Source: UBA4416 sp031539425 (GTDB lineage Bacteria; Bacteroidota; Bacteroidia; B-17B0; Aurantibacillaceae). From it: DNA of 64,000 nucleotides. The stretch covers positions 36,561 to 100,560 of the forward strand of contig JAVKLI010000051.1 in assembly GCA_031539425.1 (NCBI GenBank), in the 5' to 3' direction. The notes below the pieces were generated by a model. That model saw only the letters and a program-made list of their open reading frames with translations, ran no database searches and was not told where the DNA came from. A program made the position numbers and the translations under genes. The number at the start of each line of letters is the position of its first letter. Position 1 is the stretch's first letter. Below, piece after piece: positions 39,181 through 47,194 of this stretch.

Positions 39181-41088
39181 ATGACATTTCAAGAACTAGG
39201 CTTGGATCCAAGCATTTACAAGGCTATTGCAGAATTAGGCTTTGAAACCCCAACTCCAATACAAGAACAAACCATTGCAAAACTGCATTCAAACTCAACA
39301 GATTTAGTAGCCCTAGCCCAAACAGGTACTGGTAAAACAGCCGCATTTGGCTTGCCACTCTTATCACAATTAGACACTAAAGATAGAAATACTCAAGCGC
39401 TTATACTTGCCCCAACACGTGAATTGTGTGTTCAAATATCAAAAGATATCATCAACTATTCTAAGTACCTTTCAAACCTTAGAGTTACTGCCGTATATGG
39501 AGGAGCTCCTATAGTAGGGCAAATAAAAGATTTAAAACAAGGTTCTCAAATTGTAGTAGCCACGCCAGGTCGTTTAGTAGATATTATCGATAGAAAAGCG
39601 TTGGATTTATCTCACATTCAAATAGTAGTACTTGATGAAGCTGATGAAATGCTTAACATGGGCTTTAAAGACGACTTAGATTTGATATTAAGCCATACCC
39701 CACCCACCAAAAACACTTGGTTATTTTCGGCTACCATGCCTAAAGAAGTGGAACGTATCGCTAGCAAATACATGAAATCCCCTTTAGAAATATCAGTAGG
39801 TAAAAAAAATCAAGGCGCTGAAAACATTGAACATATTTATTATACCGTTCAACAACGTGATAGATACGCCGTTTTAAAGCGCATTGCAGATTATTACCCC
39901 GATATTTTTGGAATTGTATTTTGCCGCACTAAAATTGAAACACAAGATGTAGCCGACCAACTTATTAAAGACGGATACAATGCTGACGCTTTACACGGAG
40001 ATTTATCTCAAGCTCAACGAGATTTGGTTATGAAACGTTTTAGAAGTAAAACCTTGCAAATGCTTGTTGCTACAGATGTTGCCGCTAGAGGTATAGATGT
40101 AAATAATGTCACCCATGTTATTAATTACAATTTACCTGAAGACGCTGAAAATTACACACACCGTAGCGGACGAACAGCTAGAGCCGGCAAATCAGGTATT
40201 GCTATTGCAATAATTACTCCCAAAGAAGCCTATAAAATTAAAGACATAGAACGCATCATTCAAACCAAATTTACCAAAGCTGTTATCCCTACAGGAGTTG
40301 ATGTATGCGAAAAGCAATTGTTTAATTTAGTACATAAATTAAATCATGTAGAGGTAAAAGATGCTGAAATTGAAAAATACCTGCCAAAAATTTATACCGA
40401 ATTAAAAGATTTATCTAAAGAAGAACTCATTAAGCGATTAATTTCAGAAGAATTTAACCGCTTTTACACCTACTACTTAAATGCCCCAGATTTAAATGCC
40501 AATTCGGAAGGATTTAATAATGGTAAAACCACTAGATTATTTGTAAACTTAGGTCAGTTAGATGGATTTAATGTTAACTCTATTAAAGATTTTTTAGCAG
40601 AACTTGCCAACATTAATCCGCGCATGATATTTAATATTGACGTTAAAAATAGTTTTTCGTTTTTTGAAACAGAAAATAAGCACCAAGAAGATTTTATACA
40701 AATTAACAAACTAAAAACAGAATTTAACGCACGGGTTATCTCTTTTGAAGTGTCTAAAAACAAAGGCGGCGGCGGTAATTCAGAGCGCAGAAGTGCTGGT
40801 GGATCTTTTGAAAGAAGAGGTGGAAGTGGCAGCTTTGAAAGAAAAGACAGACGCAGAGATTTTGGTAGTGGCGAAGGAAGAAAATCTTACGGGTCTGATA
40901 AAGGCGGGTTTGGAGAACGATCAAAAAGTAGAAGCTACAGTGGAGATAGAAGAGATGGTGGGAAACCAAAAACTTTTGAAAAAAGTTCAGAAAAAAAGGC
41001 TTACGGCAGTAAACGAGAAAGTAACTTTGACGGACCTAAAAAAGGTGGAAGAGAAGGATTTAAAGAAGGAAAAAGTAACTTTTTTTAA
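39181..41088 (+). CDS. deaD: DEAD-box ATP-dependent RNA helicase (DeaD/CsdA-like)
   Basis: 635 residues. Core motifs are the Q motif (PTPIQEQTI), AQTGTGKTA (I), PTRELC (Ia), TPGRL (Ib), DEAD (II), SAT (III), ARGID (V) and HRSGRTARAG (VI). A DbpA-type RNA-binding domain (about 460-540, TRLFVNLGQLDGFN) follows. The tail from residue ~530 is rich in Gly, Arg, Ser and Lys, and is low-complexity and probably disordered. These helicases remodel ribosome assembly intermediates, especially in the cold. The next genes encode L28, L33 and a DUF4295 protein, which fits. A long shifted frame in the repetitive tail is only a shadow. Confidence 0.95.
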   Translation: MTFQELGLDPSIYKAIAELGFETPTPIQEQTIAKLHSNSTDLVALAQTGTGKTAAFGLPLLSQLDTKDRNTQALILAPTRELCVQISKDIINYSKYLSNLRVTAVYGGAPIVGQIKDLKQGSQIVVATPGRLVDIIDRKALDLSHIQIVVLDEADEMLNMGFKDDLDLILSHTPPTKNTWLFSATMPKEVERIASKYMKSPLEISVGKKNQGAENIEHIYYTVQQRDRYAVLKRIADYYPDIFGIVFCRTKIETQDVADQLIKDGYNADALHGDLSQAQRDLVMKRFRSKTLQMLVATDVAARGIDVNNVTHVINYNLPEDAENYTHRSGRTARAGKSGIAIAIITPKEAYKIKDIERIIQTKFTKAVIPTGVDVCEKQLFNLVHKLNHVEVKDAEIEKYLPKIYTELKDLSKEELIKRLISEEFNRFYTYYLNAPDLNANSEGFNNGKTTRLFVNLGQLDGFNVNSIKDFLAELANINPRMIFNIDVKNSFSFFETENKHQEDFIQINKLKTEFNARVISFEVSKNKGGGGNSERRSAGGSFERRGGSGSFERKDRRRDFGSGEGRKSYGSDKGGFGERSKSRSYSGDRRDGGKPKTFEKSSEKKAYGSKRESNFDGPKKGGREGFKEGKSNFF

Positions 41089-41176
41089 ATAAAGTTTAAA
41101 TATTCTTTGTAGATAACCAAATAACAATTAAATTCGCAACCCTTCAATAAAGAAGAGAAATATAAAAAATACTATT

Positions 41177-41413
41177 ATGTCACGCATTTGTCAGTTAACC
41201 GGAAAAAAAGCGATGAAAGGAAACAAAGTTTCTTTTTCGAACGTAAAAACACGCCGTCAGTTTAAGGTAAATTTAAAAACTAAAAAGTTTTTTATTCCAG
41301 AAACAGGAGAATGGGTTTTATTAAGAGTATCAACCTCTGCAATAAAAAATATTAATAAAAAAGGTATTTTTAACTGCCTCAAAGAGTCTCAAAAAAAAGG
41401 CATTTTAAATTAG
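41177..41413 (+). CDS. rpmB: 50S ribosomal protein bL28
   Basis: 78 residues starting MSRICQLTGKKAMKGNKVSFSNVKTRRQF, the L28 N-terminal signature. The single early Cys shows it is not the four-Cys zinc form. It starts the rpmB-rpmG-DUF4295 cluster typical of Bacteroidota. Confidence 0.96.
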   Translation: MSRICQLTGKKAMKGNKVSFSNVKTRRQFKVNLKTKKFFIPETGEWVLLRVSTSAIKNINKKGIFNCLKESQKKGILN

Positions 41414-41444
41414 TTTTAAATAGATATATTAATCCAATTGAATT

Positions 41445-41627
41445 ATGGCAAAAAAAGGAAATAGAATCCAGGTTATTTTAGAATGCACTGAGCATAAAGA
41501 CAGTGGAAAACCTGGAACATCAAGGTATATTACCACTAAAAATAAAAAAAATACACCTGATAGAATAGAATTAAAAAAATACAATTCGATTCTTAAAAAA
41601 GTAACTGTACATAAAGAAATAAAATAA
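41445..41627 (+). CDS. rpmG: 50S ribosomal protein bL33
   Basis: 60 residues with [15 protein letters not shown] and [24 protein letters not shown]. Only one Cys is present, so this is the zinc-free type of bL33. It lies 31 bases after rpmB and 12 bases before the DUF4295 gene. Confidence 0.95.
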   Translation: MAKKGNRIQVILECTEHKDSGKPGTSRYITTKNKKNTPDRIELKKYNSILKKVTVHKEIK

Positions 41628-41639
41628 TAACATTATACT

Positions 41640-41792
41640 ATGGCAAAGAAGGTTGTAGCAACACTAAAAACAGGCAAAGGTAACAGTTTTACAAAAGTTA
41701 TAAAAGTTGTAAAATCTCCAAAAACAGGTGCTTACGCATTTAGAGAAGAAATTGTTCAAAATGAATTAGTGAACGACTATTTAAAAAAATAG
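41640..41792 (+). CDS. DUF4295 family small basic protein, likely ribosome-associated
   Basis: 50 residues beginning MAKKVVATLKTGKGNSF. KVIKVVKSPKTGAYAFREEI follows, and the protein ends LVNDYLKK. DUF4295 is restricted to Bacteroidota and always follows rpmB-rpmG. A novel large-subunit protein named bL38 was reported in the Flavobacterium johnsoniae ribosome. From memory it corresponds to this family, but I am not certain. The basic composition and position support a ribosomal role. Confidence 0.85.
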   Translation: MAKKVVATLKTGKGNSFTKVIKVVKSPKTGAYAFREEIVQNELVNDYLKK

Positions 41793-41826
41793 TTTTATAA
41801 TTCCCAATTTTCTTTTTAAATTTTTA

Positions 41827-41834
41827 TATATTTG
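41827..41834 (+). promoter_or_regulatory. Candidate -7 element TATATTTG upstream of the small envelope genes
   Basis: An exact TAnnTTTG match 103 bases before the ATG at 41937, in the gap after the DUF4295 gene. No -33 motif could be assigned. Confidence 0.35.
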
Positions 41835-41936
41835 ACTTTATTGTAATTTAATATATAAAATATATATTATTATTGAATATATATTTATTTTTTAATTACT
41901 CTAAAACCAGCAACGGTAGTTAATTAAAGCATTATT

Positions 41937-42234
41937 ATGAAAATAATTATTTTATTTATTATAGTAGCAACTATTTTTAAAAGTTATAGTTCTATTCCAA
42001 TTCATAATAATGGTAGTTCAAAATTCGTTTTTTTTGATAAAATCATATTCTCTAAATCAAAATAGAAGTGATGAGGGTTTGGAAATTAAAAAAATTAAAG
42101 CTGAAACTCAAAAGGTAGTTCAAAAAATAGGTAATGAACCTAATATATTTGTGAAAATCTCATTAATATATTGCATTTTTATATTTTTATTTTTTAGCTT
42201 AATCCTTTTGATTGCTGCAATTTTACTATTATAA
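41937..42234 (+). pseudogene. Small signal-peptide/one-TM protein gene with a frame break at a T8 run
   Basis: The frame from ATG 41937 encodes a signal-like start (MKIIILFIIVATIFKSYSS) and stops at 42065. A second frame continues to 42234 with NRSDEGLEIKKIKAETQKVV, then a membrane helix (residues SLIYCIFIFLFFSLILLIAA) at the C-terminus. Removing one T from the run of eight at 42028-42035 joins them into one protein of about 98 residues: signal peptide, short linker, C-terminal membrane segment. The next gene has the same layout, so they may be paralogues. Family unknown. Confidence 0.5.
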
Positions 42235-42241
42235 TTAAAAA

Positions 42242-42664
42242 ATGAAACAACCAATTTTATTTAGGTGTATTACGCTGTTTATTTTAACGTTTTGTTTTTT
42301 GGGTTTTACTTCATCAATTCCTAATAGTAAAATTAAATTGATAGTGCCCAACCACATACATCAAGAAAAAAACAGCTCTATAACTATAGCAGATACTGGG
42401 TTAGGTTTAAATAAATTTTCTGAATCATCTACTAAAAACAGTCAATTAAACTCTAATTCAATAAAGGATAATTTTACAGAATCAAGTTTTTATAAAAATT
42501 TAATTAAAGTTGTAGCAATTTTATGTGCTGTTACAGTAGTTATTCTAATAAGTGGGATTGCTAGCTCATTACCTAATAGTCAATTTGCCGCACTTGTATT
42601 ATTTCACATGTCTATGGTTTATCTTTTTGTAGGATTAGTTTTAAACAAGCTATACTATAGCTAA
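42242..42664 (+). CDS. Hypothetical membrane protein with signal peptide and C-terminal hydrophobic segments
   Basis: 140 residues, family not recognised. An N-terminal hydrophobic segment (about 8-26) is followed by a polar Ser/Asn/Lys-rich linker (30-85). Two closely spaced hydrophobic segments follow (about 88-108 and 115-137). It starts 7 bases after the preceding small frame and shares its overall architecture. This suggests a small envelope-protein operon, perhaps with the 317-residue gene downstream. Confidence 0.65.
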   Translation: MKQPILFRCITLFILTFCFLGFTSSIPNSKIKLIVPNHIHQEKNSSITIADTGLGLNKFSESSTKNSQLNSNSIKDNFTESSFYKNLIKVVAILCAVTVVILISGIASSLPNSQFAALVLFHMSMVYLFVGLVLNKLYYS

Positions 42665-42791
42665 TAATTCACAGCAAACTTAATTGCTACTTTTCAACAT
42701 TTATTTGTCAATTAATAGTTATATATCATTAAAATAAATATCATAATATTGGTCTTTTAATCTTTTATATATCATTTAAATAATTTTAGTT

Positions 42792-43745
42792 GTGTTTTTT
42801 AAACTTTGTATTGCATTATTTGTATTTTATTTTAGTGCTTTAATAGGTCAAACCCAATTTGGTGGTGAATGGAGTGGCAAGATTAAAGTTAATAACGACA
42901 TTCAGTACGTTCAATTAAAGGTAACATCATTAAAAAATGGGTTTGCACAAGGTTTTTTATTTACTTGTGATTCAAAAGATTCTACTTTTTGCTTAGCAGC
43001 TGTAGATGCTAAAGTAATAAAGGTAGAAGATACGATACAAAAAATACTTATTTTAAGTAAAAAGATAATTAAATATAGAACAAATAATAAGTTGAAACCT
43101 AAAATGCAAGTAATGCATATAGAATTTAATAAAAGTAGAGTTATGGCTTCAAAAATCACTAATGTTGATAAATTAAGTGAATTGGAAGATACAACAAATC
43201 ATAAACATGATTTTTTATTAAAAAAGAGGCCTTTAACTAAAATCTTAAAAAAATCTTTTATAAAACAGATTTTAAAAAAGAAGTCAACCCGCAAAAAGTT
43301 ACTCTTTAGCAGAAAAAAAAGTAAAATTGCGCTTAAGAAACAAGAGGCTAAGTTGCAGTTAAAAAATCGAATTGAAAAATCTCAAGGCGAACTTACTATT
43401 AAGGACTCTATTGTTTTTATAAAAATTTATGACCATATAAAATTAGATGGCGATTCGGTAAGCGTATTTTACAATAATAAGCTGATACTTTTAAAATATG
43501 GCTTAGTTGCTTATAAACAAAGTAAGTTTTATAAACTAATAATTAATCCAAAAGCATCTAAAAGTAAAATTGTTATTATTGCAGAATCTGTAGGCAAAAC
43601 CCCTCCAAACTCAGCAACAATGGAAATTTATAATAGTAAAAACAAATTACTATTCAAGAAAATAGTGGAGTCAGACTTTAAAAATAATGTTGTAATAGAT
43701 TTATTACACGATACAAAAATCTTTAAACAAAATATTAAAAAATAA
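42792..43745 (+). CDS. Secreted hypothetical protein with very basic central region; GTG start
   Basis: 317 residues with the only plausible start at GTG 42792, since an in-frame TAA lies 5 codons upstream. A signal peptide (MFFKLCIALFVFYFSALIGQ) leads into a beta-rich domain (QFGGEWSGKIKV onwards, 24-120). Residues ~140-195 are extremely Lys/Arg-rich. The C-terminal part (LDGDSVSVFYNNKLILL, later VIIAESVGKTPPNSATMEIY) matches a domain I remember in many Bacteroidota secreted proteins, in which DGD-x-V-S and G-x-x-PPNTA recur. Function unknown. The gene is convergent with hisS. Confidence 0.7.
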   Translation: MFFKLCIALFVFYFSALIGQTQFGGEWSGKIKVNNDIQYVQLKVTSLKNGFAQGFLFTCDSKDSTFCLAAVDAKVIKVEDTIQKILILSKKIIKYRTNNKLKPKMQVMHIEFNKSRVMASKITNVDKLSELEDTTNHKHDFLLKKRPLTKILKKSFIKQILKKKSTRKKLLFSRKKSKIALKKQEAKLQLKNRIEKSQGELTIKDSIVFIKIYDHIKLDGDSVSVFYNNKLILLKYGLVAYKQSKFYKLIINPKASKSKIVIIAESVGKTPPNSATMEIYNSKNKLLFKKIVESDFKNNVVIDLLHDTKIFKQNIKK

Positions 43746-43758
43746 CCTAAAAGGGTTA
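43743..43758. terminator. Small hairpin spanning the convergent stop codons
   Basis: TAACCTAAAAGGGTTA folds into a 6-bp stem with an AAAA loop. It includes the stop codons of both the 317-residue protein gene and hisS, so it could serve as a bidirectional terminator. The stem is short, so this is tentative. Confidence 0.3.
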
Positions 43759-45135
43759 ACTCTTAAAAAAACCAATTATTGCGTTTTCTAAATAAGTAGT
43801 TTGCAACCCCGTTTGCATATTTTTGATGGTTATTGAATTTTGTTCAAATTCTACATCACCTATAATAGCTACAAACGGAATTTGTTTTTTATTAGCATAT
43901 TCCATTTGTTTTTTTACTTTACAAATTTCAGGATACACTTCCGTAATTATACCATTTTGCCTTAATAAGTTAGCTAACTTTAAACACCTGTTTTGTTGCT
44001 GTTCATTAAAATGGATAAACAGCACATTAGTTTGGGATTTATATTCTGTTTCATTAAACAAATCTAATTGTTCCATTGCCTCCATAATTCTGTCTATGCC
44101 AAATGATATGCCTACTCCCGACATGTTATTTAAGCCAAATACTCCCGTTAAATCATCATATCTTCCACCCCCTAAAATACTGTTACTAATTTGATTAGAA
44201 TTAACTTTTGCTTCAAATATAAGTCCAGTATAGTACGAGATACCTCTGGCAAGTGTAATATCAAAAATAATATCAATTTTAGTTTTTGGTAAAATAGAAA
44301 GTGTATTAAAAATAAATATTATTTCCTCCACACCCTTTAAACCTACTTCACTTGAAGACATTAAGTTTTGAATACACGCTATTTTGTTAGCATTGTCTCC
44401 TGATAGCTCTAAAAAAGGAAGTAGCTTGTTTATAGCTTCTTTTGAAAATTGTTTGCATTCTAAATCTTTTAATACAGTCTCTTTATCAGTTTTATCAAGC
44501 TTATCTAAAGATGTAACAATATCAACTAAACGATTTGGGCTACCCATTGCCTCTGCAATACCATACAGTATTTTTCTGCTATTAATAAGTAATTTTACAG
44601 GCAGTTTTAATTCAGAAAATACATTATCTATTAAGTTTATTAATTCAACTTCGTTTATTAAAGACGTGGTTCCTATAATATCTGCGTCACATTGATAAAA
44701 CTCTCTATAGCGGCCTTTTTGTGGCTTATCTGCACGCCATACCGGCTGTATTTGATACCTTTTAAATGGATATGTGAGTGTATGGTTATTCATGGCCACA
44801 AAGCGTGCAAAGGGCACGGTTAAATCATAACGAAGCGCTTTTTCAGTAATTAACTCATTATTTACTGGTTTTTCTAAGGTAGCATTAAAGGCTGTTTTAA
44901 TCCTCTCTTTGTCTTGCTGTTCATTTAATCGAGAGTTTAATATCTTATAAATCAATTGATCTCCCTCTTCGCCATATTTTCCAGTTAATGTTGCAATGTT
45001 TTCAATGCTTGGTGTTTCAATGGGTTCAAAACCAAATAGTTTAAAATGTTTAATAATTATATTAAATACAAGCTGTCGTTTGTACATCATTACGGGTGTA
45101 AAATCTCTTGTACCTCTTGGTATTGAAGGTTTCAT
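43756..45135 (-). CDS. hisS: Histidyl-tRNA synthetase
   Basis: A 459-residue class IIa synthetase. The N-terminus is PSIPRGTRDFTP, motif 2 is YPFKRYQIQPVWRADKPQKGRYREFYQCDADI, and the HisA motif is ARGISYYTGLIFEA. GGGRYDDL and motif 3 GISFGIDRIMEAM follow. The C-terminal anticodon-binding domain begins near residue 365. Nothing is unusual. Confidence 0.97.
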   Translation of the reverse strand: MKPSIPRGTRDFTPVMMYKRQLVFNIIIKHFKLFGFEPIETPSIENIATLTGKYGEEGDQLIYKILNSRLNEQQDKERIKTAFNATLEKPVNNELITEKALRYDLTVPFARFVAMNNHTLTYPFKRYQIQPVWRADKPQKGRYREFYQCDADIIGTTSLINEVELINLIDNVFSELKLPVKLLINSRKILYGIAEAMGSPNRLVDIVTSLDKLDKTDKETVLKDLECKQFSKEAINKLLPFLELSGDNANKIACIQNLMSSSEVGLKGVEEIIFIFNTLSILPKTKIDIIFDITLARGISYYTGLIFEAKVNSNQISNSILGGGRYDDLTGVFGLNNMSGVGISFGIDRIMEAMEQLDLFNETEYKSQTNVLFIHFNEQQQNRCLKLANLLRQNGIITEVYPEICKVKKQMEYANKKQIPFVAIIGDVEFEQNSITIKNMQTGLQTTYLENAIIGFFKS

Positions 45136-45157
45136 ATCAAATGAATAAATTGAATAA

Positions 45158-45165
45158 CAAAAGTA
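45158..45165 (-). promoter_or_regulatory. Candidate -7 element TACTTTTG upstream of hisS
   Basis: On the minus strand TACTTTTG matches TAnnTTTG exactly and lies 22 bases before the hisS start. No -33 TTG is found at the right spacing. Confidence 0.4.
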
Positions 45166-45234
45166 TCAATAGTTTTAAATAAAGTGCTGTTTTGCAAGGT
45201 TACTTTATTTAATTTTAGGTATTAATAATAAATA

Positions 45235-45789
45235 ATGGCACAAAATAAATATACTGATACTGATTTATTAAATGGGTTAAAAAACAATAATAGTAACGTG
45301 TTAGATGCATTTTATAAATTATATTTTGGATTAATTACTAAATACATTATTAAAAACAGTGGCACTAAAGACCATGCATATGATATATTTCAAGAGGTGA
45401 TGGTTATTTTGTTTGAAAACACTCAAAAAGAATCTTTTACACTTTCTTGTCAATTACAAACCTATATATATTCTATTGCAAGAAATTTATGGTTAAAACA
45501 TTTAAAAAAAAAAAAAATTATATTAAAACAAGAGCAATATGAAAAAGACATTATAGATGTTAATTCAGACATCGACGACTTTCAATTACAAGAAATCAAT
45601 TATTCTAAAATGCAAATTAGTATGGAAAAATTAGGTGAGCCTTGCTTTAGTATTTTAAGTGATTATTACATTCAACAGTTAAACATGACTCAAATATCTG
45701 AAAAACATGGGTATACAAATGCAGATAATGCTAAAACTCAGAAATACAAATGTTTACAGCGATTAAAAAAATATTTTTTAGAACAATAA
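45235..45789 (+). CDS. ECF-type sigma-70 family RNA polymerase sigma factor
   Basis: 184 residues. Region 2 spans about 10-95, with DIFQEVMVILFEN and LQTYIYSIARNLWLKHL, the helix that contacts the -10 region and core polymerase. A charged linker follows, then region 4 (about 125-180, GEPCFSILSDYYIQQLNMTQISEKHGYTNADNAKTQKYKCLQRL), a helix-turn-helix. The code for the KKKK after region 2 is a run of 14 A residues (45504-45517). The next gene, 6 bases later, encodes a membrane protein with an anti-sigma-like N-terminus, so the pair probably forms one signalling unit. Confidence 0.92.
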   Translation: MAQNKYTDTDLLNGLKNNNSNVLDAFYKLYFGLITKYIIKNSGTKDHAYDIFQEVMVILFENTQKESFTLSCQLQTYIYSIARNLWLKHLKKKKIILKQEQYEKDIIDVNSDIDDFQLQEINYSKMQISMEKLGEPCFSILSDYYIQQLNMTQISEKHGYTNADNAKTQKYKCLQRLKKYFLEQ

Positions 45790-45795
45790 AATAAC

Positions 45796-46884
45796 ATGAA
45801 CCACGCAAGTAATAATACAATGACTAATGAAGAATTATTTGATCAATACATATCGGGTACTTTAAAAAATGTAGATCAATTTGAACAAGAGCTTAAAAGC
45901 AATACTGAATTCAAAAAACAATTTGAAGCGCATGTATTATTAATAAACATATTAAAAAATAATGACAAGAATAAAAAATTTAAAGCTGCATTAAGTTTAT
46001 TTATTAAAAACAAAAAAGATATCACTAAACCAATAGTTATAGAATCTTTTTTTGGAAAAACCTTTGCTATTGCTGCCTCTGTAGCTATAATTACAATCAT
46101 TTGTACTTTAGCTTTACTTAGTGCAGGGGGTTATATTTTACAAAAACAAAAAGATGAGATAACCGAATTAAAACGAGATGTTACAGAATTAAAATATTCT
46201 CAAGATGCTATTATATTCGGAATTACAGAAGTATCAAAAAAGAAATATAACTATGCGCCAGCAAATATTGAAGGTACAGGCTTTGCATTAAACAACGAAG
46301 GTTACATTATTACCAGTTGGCATTTAATAAATGGAGCCGATTCTGTATTTGTAGCAAATGATATATGTGAGCGCACTTCGGCAATTGTGATAGGGCATCA
46401 TTCTAATTATGATGTAGCTATTTTAAAGCTTAATAATTCAGAATTATTTAAGCTAAAACCTGTACCCTACGTGTTTAAAATGAGCAAATCACAAATAGGT
46501 GAAAAATTATTTACACTTGGATTTCCTCGAAAAGATATGGTATATGGCGAAGGTTCACTAAGTTCTTTATCAGGATTTAAAAATGATACTAGCATGTATC
46601 AAATTTCTATACCTGTAAATGCAGGTAATAGTGGCGGGCCAGTATTAGATGAACAAGGCAGTGTAATAGGTGTTATACATGGAAAGCAAGCTTCATCTGA
46701 AGGTACCGCCTTTGCTTTAAAATCTAAAATAATAGAAGAGCTGTTAGCTGAAATAGAAGCAGAGCAAACAATAGAACCTATAAAGATTAATAAAAGAAAA
46801 ACAAAAATTAGCTATTTAAATCGTGTTGAGCAAATAAAACACATTAGACCTTATATATTTGATGTGATGATTTATAAAAAATAA
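45796..46884 (+). CDS. Membrane-anchored HtrA-type serine protease with anti-sigma-like cytoplasmic N-terminus
   Basis: 362 residues. Residues 1-85 are cytoplasmic and helical (NEELFDQYISGTLKNVDQFEQ, with spaced acidic and hydrophobic residues), resembling N-terminal domains of FecR-like anti-sigma factors. A single membrane helix spans about 89-115, followed by a short coiled-coil-like stretch (116-137). A trypsin-fold domain (about 140-320) then carries an intact triad: His176 (TSWHLING), Asp206 (NYDVAIL) and Ser279 (NAGNSGGPVLD). No PDZ domain follows. The start is 6 bases after the sigma-factor stop. I infer that the protease domain sits in the periplasm and controls or reports to the sigma factor. 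Confidence 0.8.
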   Translation: MNHASNNTMTNEELFDQYISGTLKNVDQFEQELKSNTEFKKQFEAHVLLINILKNNDKNKKFKAALSLFIKNKKDITKPIVIESFFGKTFAIAASVAIITIICTLALLSAGGYILQKQKDEITELKRDVTELKYSQDAIIFGITEVSKKKYNYAPANIEGTGFALNNEGYIITSWHLINGADSVFVANDICERTSAIVIGHHSNYDVAILKLNNSELFKLKPVPYVFKMSKSQIGEKLFTLGFPRKDMVYGEGSLSSLSGFKNDTSMYQISIPVNAGNSGGPVLDEQGSVIGVIHGKQASSEGTAFALKSKIIEELLAEIEAEQTIEPIKINKRKTKISYLNRVEQIKHIRPYIFDVMIYKK

Positions 46885-46887
46885 ACT

Positions 46888-47187
46888 ATGTATATATATA
46901 ATGTAACTGTAAATGTAGATGATGATATATCCAACGAATGGGTGGCTTGGATGAAATCTGTCCATATTCCAGATGTAATGGCTACAGGCTACTTTGTAGA
47001 TTACAAAATGAGTAAGCTTTTATATGTAGCAGATGAAGGACAAACCTATTCTATTCAGTACACATTTAAAACCATAGAAGATATGGAACAATACCAAAAG
47101 CTTAAAGCTCCTGAATTACAGGCGCATGTAAAATCTTTATATGGAGATAAATTTACTGCATTTAGAACTATTTTAGAAGTACTTTAA
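46888..47187 (+). CDS. DUF4286 family protein
   Basis: 99 residues, a single DUF4286 domain (ferredoxin-like fold). It starts MYIYNVTVNVDDDISNEWVAWM, has a central FVDYKMSKLL and ends FTAFRTILEVL. Function is unknown. It is common in Bacteroidota, often next to rsmA, as here (7-base gap). It follows the protease gene by 3 bases. Confidence 0.88.
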   Translation: MYIYNVTVNVDDDISNEWVAWMKSVHIPDVMATGYFVDYKMSKLLYVADEGQTYSIQYTFKTIEDMEQYQKLKAPELQAHVKSLYGDKFTAFRTILEVL

Positions 47188-47194
47188 TTGTTAA

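Noticed and set aside
40745..41092. A 115-codon frame overlapping the 3' part of the DEAD-box helicase gene
   Set aside because: It lies wholly within the Gly/Arg/Lys repeat tail, has low-complexity composition from the repeated codons, and resembles no family.
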